Source: Propionicimonas sp.
GTDB lineage: Bacteria > Actinomycetota > Actinomycetes > Propionibacteriales > Propionibacteriaceae
Length of the DNA stretch: 64,000 bases
Direction of reading: 5' to 3'
Assembly (NCBI GenBank): GCA_013791955.1
Contig: VMSW01000010.1
Coordinates: 62,001-126,000, forward strand
Program-made: the position numbers and the translations under genes
The notes under the pieces: model-generated
The model's database searches: none
What the model was told of the DNA's origin: nothing
What the model saw: only the letters and a program-made list of their open reading frames with translations
Part shown: piece after piece, positions 60,458-64,000 of the stretch
Numbering within the stretch: the stretch's first letter is position 1
How the letters are laid out: every line of letters starts with the position of its first letter

Positions 60458-61432
60458 GTGGGAACGAACACGCAGGTGCGGTTGCGGCGATGCAACGGCG
60501 AAGCTGAGTGGCTGCGCTTAGTGGAGATCTGGCGCAGCGCGGTTGAGGCAACCCACGACTTCCTGTCCGCAGCCGATATCGACGCCATTGAGCGCCAGTT
60601 GCCGCAGACCTATCTGCCGAACGTTGAGATCACCGTGGCGGAGACCCCGCAGGGCATCGCAGGCTTCAGCGGTTTGGCAGCAGGCAAGCTGGAGATGATC
60701 TTCGTCGACGCCAACTTCCGAGGCGCCGGTGTCGGGTCAGCGCTTCTTCGCCACGCCGTGGCCGTCCACCCGAATCTCAGTCTCGACGTGAACGAGCAGA
60801 ATCTGGAAGCACTCGGGTTCTACCTGCACCACGGCTTCCGCGTGGTCGGACGCAGCACCACCGACGAAGCCGGACGCCCCTTCCCACTGCTTCACCTAGC
60901 CTTGGGACGACCCGAGGTTGGCGAAATGCCGGTGGTGATCGTGGTGATGGGCGCAACTGGCACGGGCAAGTCGACGCTGGCCGCTGCGTTGGCCACGAGT
61001 TTGGCGTGGGAGTTTCAGGAAGGCGACGACCTGCACCCCGCGAGCAACATCGCCAAGATGGCAGCCGGTGAGGCGTTGAGCGACGACGACCGTGAGCCAT
61101 GGCTGGATCGCATCAGCGCCTGGATAGAGACCCGCCTGCAGACCCAGTTCCCTGCGGTGATTACCTGCTCGGCATTGAAGCGCCAGTACCGCGACCGGCT
61201 CGCCGCAGCAGGAGTGGCTTTCGTCCACCTGAATCCGGACCGAGAAACCATCGCCAATCGGCTGGCTCAACGAACCGGTCATTTCATGGACGCTTCACTT
61301 CTCGAATCACAACTGGAGCTTCTGGAACCGTTGGCCAGCGATGAGGTTGGGCTAGTCGTTGACGGCAACGAACAGACCGGGCCGCTCGCCGCCGCGGTGA
61401 TTGGGCGCCTGGGGCTTACCGTCAAGCGGTAA
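60458..61432 (+). CDS. Bifunctional GNAT acetyltransferase-gluconokinase fusion
   Basis: 324 residues. Residues 1-150 are a GNAT domain (ANFRGAGVGSALLRHAV). Residues 158-324 are a complete GntK-type gluconokinase: P-loop GATGTGKSTLAAALA (about 165-179), EFQEGDDLHPASNIAKMAAG, LSDDDREPWL, CSALKRQYRD and HFMDASLLESQLE all match the family. The kinase makes 6-phosphogluconate from gluconate. It starts at GTG. The role of the acetyltransferase half is unknown. A truncated paralogue lies at 55686-56215 beside the sugar-acid cluster, so the two halves were joined before the duplication. Confidence 0.9.
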   Translation: MGTNTQVRLRRCNGEAEWLRLVEIWRSAVEATHDFLSAADIDAIERQLPQTYLPNVEITVAETPQGIAGFSGLAAGKLEMIFVDANFRGAGVGSALLRHAVAVHPNLSLDVNEQNLEALGFYLHHGFRVVGRSTTDEAGRPFPLLHLALGRPEVGEMPVVIVVMGATGTGKSTLAAALATSLAWEFQEGDDLHPASNIAKMAAGEALSDDDREPWLDRISAWIETRLQTQFPAVITCSALKRQYRDRLAAAGVAFVHLNPDRETIANRLAQRTGHFMDASLLESQLELLEPLASDEVGLVVDGNEQTGPLAAAVIGRLGLTVKR

Positions 61433-62366
61433 GCACAACGTAGGTGAGGAAGATCACCACGCTGACTAGCGAATACAGCGACAGGACGTTGTTGGCGTAG
61501 GTCTGGTCTTTGGCGCGCTCGGCCGGCATGAACAGCGGGACGATGTAGGGCGGCGGCAGCACCATCAGGGTGAATAGCGCATGCTGATAGATCACCGGCA
61601 GGCCGAGTAGCCCGCTGAACACCCAGACCCCGAGGGCCAAGGACAACGGAACCACGATCGCCAAGCGGGTGGCCACCAGCGGCAACGCAGCTCGCACGCC
61701 GGGCCAACTGAGTTTGGTGCCGTAGCCAACGATCAACAGCACCAGCGGCACAATCACCGCGGCCAGATATTTCAGCGTCTCCTGGACGGCTGCGCCCAGC
61801 GGCCCGGAGCTCACCAGTTCGCTGAGGCCGGCGGCATTCAAGGCCAGGCCAAGCAAGATGGCAATGATCACCGGCGAGGTGATCAGCTCACGCAAGGTCC
61901 GCGTCCAGGACTGTTGGGTGTGGGCCACCGCGCGTAGCAGGCTGACGAAGACGAACCAGATGAACACCTCGTGGCCAAGTGCCAGCACCCCAAGCGCGGG
62001 CAGTTGCCCAGTGCCGTACACCGCGGTGAACAGCGCGAAGCCGACCATGCCGAGTTCGAAACCGGTGAACAGAAATGGGGCGTACGTCGAGCCGCCGGTC
62101 AGCTTGGCGAACACATAGCCCAAGCCGAGCAGGCCCAGGCATACCCCGAACACGATCGCGATTACCCAGCCGTGTCCCGGGGCGAACTTGGTGTTCAAGA
62201 AGGTGGTGAATAGCAGCGCAGGCAGGGCAACCGAGACGATCAGCCGCTTCAGGCCAGCCACCGTCGAATCGTCGAGCACCTTGACTCGACGCAGCACCAT
62301 GCCCAGCGCGATCAGCATCAACACCGGCAGCACCCCGGCCAACACCCTGGCGAGATCAGGCCCCAT
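61422..62366 (-). CDS. AEC-family (auxin efflux carrier-like) transporter
   Basis: 314 residues from the ATG at 62366 (MGPDLARVLAGVLP); the frame extends further but without hydrophobic pattern. About ten transmembrane spans in two inverted halves, as in AEC/PIN-type carriers that export organic acids or malonate. PxL-type motif VSVALPALLFTTF near the start. Its stop region overlaps by a few bases with the end of the convergent GNAT-gluconokinase gene. Substrate unknown. Confidence 0.85.
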   Translation of the reverse strand: MGPDLARVLAGVLPVLMLIALGMVLRRVKVLDDSTVAGLKRLIVSVALPALLFTTFLNTKFAPGHGWVIAIVFGVCLGLLGLGYVFAKLTGGSTYAPFLFTGFELGMVGFALFTAVYGTGQLPALGVLALGHEVFIWFVFVSLLRAVAHTQQSWTRTLRELITSPVIIAILLGLALNAAGLSELVSSGPLGAAVQETLKYLAAVIVPLVLLIVGYGTKLSWPGVRAALPLVATRLAIVVPLSLALGVWVFSGLLGLPVIYQHALFTLMVLPPPYIVPLFMPAERAKDQTYANNVLSLYSLVSVVIFLTYVVLTA

Positions 62367-62539
62367 CACCCTGCAACTTCCCACCGAAACCGCCCACGGG
62401 CACGGCCCTCGTAGCCTAGCCAGCACGCCGTGGGCGCCGAGGCTCAAACCCAAACTCCCCAACCGGGCGAGATTAGGGCCAGATGAGAAACCCGGGCACC
62501 TGATGAGCCCAGGGCGGTTGGGGCGTCACACTGTCTCCT

Positions 62540-63991
62540 ATGGGCCCGAAACGCAGCGACTCGATTGTGCTGAGTGTTCGGACGCGCCTGATCCTCACCA
62601 TGCTCGCCCTGATGACGGCGGTGTTGGTGGCTGCCGGGATGACCGGCTACCTGTTGGAGCTCGCCACCCTCGAGCGAACGGCTGCCGTCCAGCTGGATCG
62701 GGAGGCCGACGAGTTCGCTGGCCTGGCGCGCAACGCAGTCGACCCAGAGACCGGACGGCCCTTCGAAACCACTTCGGCGCTGCTGCGCACCGCGATTCAG
62801 CAGCGGGTGCTTGGCGCTGGCGACGGCGTGCTGGGCATCGTCGAGGGCCGCATCGAATGGACGGCCCAGGCTGGCGTGCCGCTACGCCTTGAAGACCATC
62901 CGGAGTTGGTGGCCGCGGTGCTGGGTCACGTGAATGCCGAGACCACCACCCAAGGACGGCTGCGCACCCCCGAGCACGACTTCCTCTATCTGGTCATGCC
63001 GGTGCGCTCCCCCACTGGCGCGGCCAGCGGCGCGCTGGTGCGGGCCATTGATCTGCGAGTGGCTCAGCGCACACTGGAGGCCACCTACACCCTCTACGCG
63101 ATTGCCGCAGTGACCGTCGCGTTGGCCGCCGGCCTGATCGCTTGGGCGGTGATGGGCCGGTTGCTGGCCCCAATCGCCCGCTTGCGTGAGGCGGCCGAAT
63201 CGATCGGCGAGGACGAACTCGCCCGCCGCATTCCCGTCCGGGGACGGGATGATCTCTCGGCACTGACCGCCACCATCAACGGCATGCTCGACCGCATTCA
63301 GAACCTGGTGGAGGGCCAGCGGCAACTGGCCGATGACGTCGGCCACGAACTGCGCACCCCGCTGACCATCCTGCGTGGCCACCTGGAGTTGCTCGACGTG
63401 AACAATCCCGACCAGGTGCGGGCCACCCGCCAACTCGCCCTGGAAGAGATCGACCGGCTGAACCGGCTGACCGACGACCTGATCTTGTTGGCCAGCTCAG
63501 AGCGGGCCGACTTCGTGATGCCGGTGCTAACCGAGATCGCCGAGCTCACCGACGAGACCTTCGAGCTGGTGCGCAAACTGGCCCCGCGTCCCTGGAGTCT
63601 GGACGGGCTGGCCGAGATCAGCGCCAACCTCGACCCGCAGCGCATTCGCCAGGCCTGGCTGCAGTTGGCCGACAACGCGGTCAAATACTCCCCCACTGGT
63701 TCGGCGATCGCGATTGGCAGCGAACAACGCGGCGCCGAAGTGTGGCTGTGGGTGCGCGATCACGGCCCGGGCATCGCCGAGGCTGATCGGCAGCGGATTC
63801 TGCAGCGCAATGTGCGCGGCGAGCTGGCGTTGGCCTCCGGTCGTCAGGGCCGCGGGCTCGGCCTGGCGATCGTTACCAAGATTGTGGAGGCAAACGGCGG
63901 CAGACTAGCTATTGCCGCCGCACCAGGCGGGGGCAGCGTCTTCGCCCTAGTGCTGCCCGTCCCGTCCCAGCCCGAGGAGGTGAAACCGTGA
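62540..63991 (+). CDS. Two-component sensor histidine kinase
   Basis: 483 residues. Two membrane spans (about 14-37 and 185-207) bracket an extracytoplasmic sensor domain of about 145 residues. HAMP follows (LLAPIARLREAAESIGEDEL), then HisKA with the phospho-acceptor H269 in DDVGHELRTPLTIL, and HATPase_c with N-box NAVKYSPTG, G1 RDHGPGIAEAD and G2 GRGLGLAIV. The stop overlaps the next start (GTGA), where the partner response regulator is expected. Signal unknown. Confidence 0.93.
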   Translation: MGPKRSDSIVLSVRTRLILTMLALMTAVLVAAGMTGYLLELATLERTAAVQLDREADEFAGLARNAVDPETGRPFETTSALLRTAIQQRVLGAGDGVLGIVEGRIEWTAQAGVPLRLEDHPELVAAVLGHVNAETTTQGRLRTPEHDFLYLVMPVRSPTGAASGALVRAIDLRVAQRTLEATYTLYAIAAVTVALAAGLIAWAVMGRLLAPIARLREAAESIGEDELARRIPVRGRDDLSALTATINGMLDRIQNLVEGQRQLADDVGHELRTPLTILRGHLELLDVNNPDQVRATRQLALEEIDRLNRLTDDLILLASSERADFVMPVLTEIAELTDETFELVRKLAPRPWSLDGLAEISANLDPQRIRQAWLQLADNAVKYSPTGSAIAIGSEQRGAEVWLWVRDHGPGIAEADRQRILQRNVRGELALASGRQGRGLGLAIVTKIVEANGGRLAIAAAPGGGSVFALVLPVPSQPEEVKP

Positions 63992-64000
63992 CCCAGGTAT
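63988..64000 (+). CDS. Start of next gene, probably the cognate response regulator (cut by window edge)
   Basis: Only VTQV is visible. A GTG overlapping the kinase stop by four bases, with GAGGAGG eight bases upstream, marks a coupled gene. That it is a response regulator is inferred purely from its partner. Confidence 0.5.

Overview
The window is the chromosomal replication-origin neighbourhood of a high-G+C Gram-positive bacterium. The gene order rpmH-dnaA-dnaN-recF-dciA-gyrB-gyrA-DUF3566-tRNA-Ile, preceded by DUF6049-murJ(pseudokinase)-trxB-trxA-parB-parA-rsmG-jag-yidC-yidD-rnpA, is the classic Actinomycetota layout. The glycerol genes (glpF-glpK, glpABC) and the interspersed CCCTGAGCTTGTCGAAGGG palindromes make me think of Propionibacteriales, probably a Propionibacteriaceae member. 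That placement is inference, not a search result.

Layout: 1-5.4 kb, cell-envelope genes (DUF6049 protein, MurJ flippase with a pseudokinase tail). 5.4-13.8 kb, a glycerol / glycerol-3-phosphate block (glpK, glpF, a SorC-type regulator, glpA-glpB-glpC). 13.8-21.8 kb, housekeeping genes (YaaA, trxB, trxA, phosphoesterase, aminotransferase, Ddl-like ligase, acetyltransferases). 22-27 kb, the leftward parA/parB-rsmG-jag-yidC-yidD-rnpA-rpmH operon with two parS sites. 27-39.6 kb, origin and replication genes. 39.7-41.5 kb, tRNA-Ile followed by a hipBA toxin-antitoxin pair whose promoter carries three GTAC-centred operators exactly 26 bp apart.

From 43.2 to 55.6 kb lies the most interesting accessory unit, a complete candidate catabolic system for an L-gulonate-type sugar acid. 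It has a FadR-type GntR regulator, an SMP-30-type lactonase, an IdnD/GulD-like dehydrogenase, a UxuB-like fructuronate reductase, mannonate dehydratase UxuA, KDG kinase and KDPG aldolase. Uptake is by a CUT2 ABC importer in which the double ATPase is fused to a permease. TTGTATACAA operators lie in its divergent promoter region and at the transporter promoter, overlapping the -10 box of both rightward promoters, and look like the GntR binding sites. No uronate isomerase is present, which favours L-gulonate/gulonolactone (or mannonate/fructuronate) over glucuronate as substrate.

55.6-61.4 kb is a patch of gene decay and fusion. A GNAT acetyltransferase carries only a fragment of a gluconokinase behind it, while a second, intact copy 4.8 kb downstream is a full GNAT-gluconokinase fusion. 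Two decayed higBA loci flank a Tat-exported glycoside hydrolase. A RidA-family gene has lost its middle. The window ends with an AEC-family transporter and a sensor kinase translationally coupled to a gene cut by the window edge. Two families of short palindromic repeats are scattered between genes, including between gyrB and gyrA.
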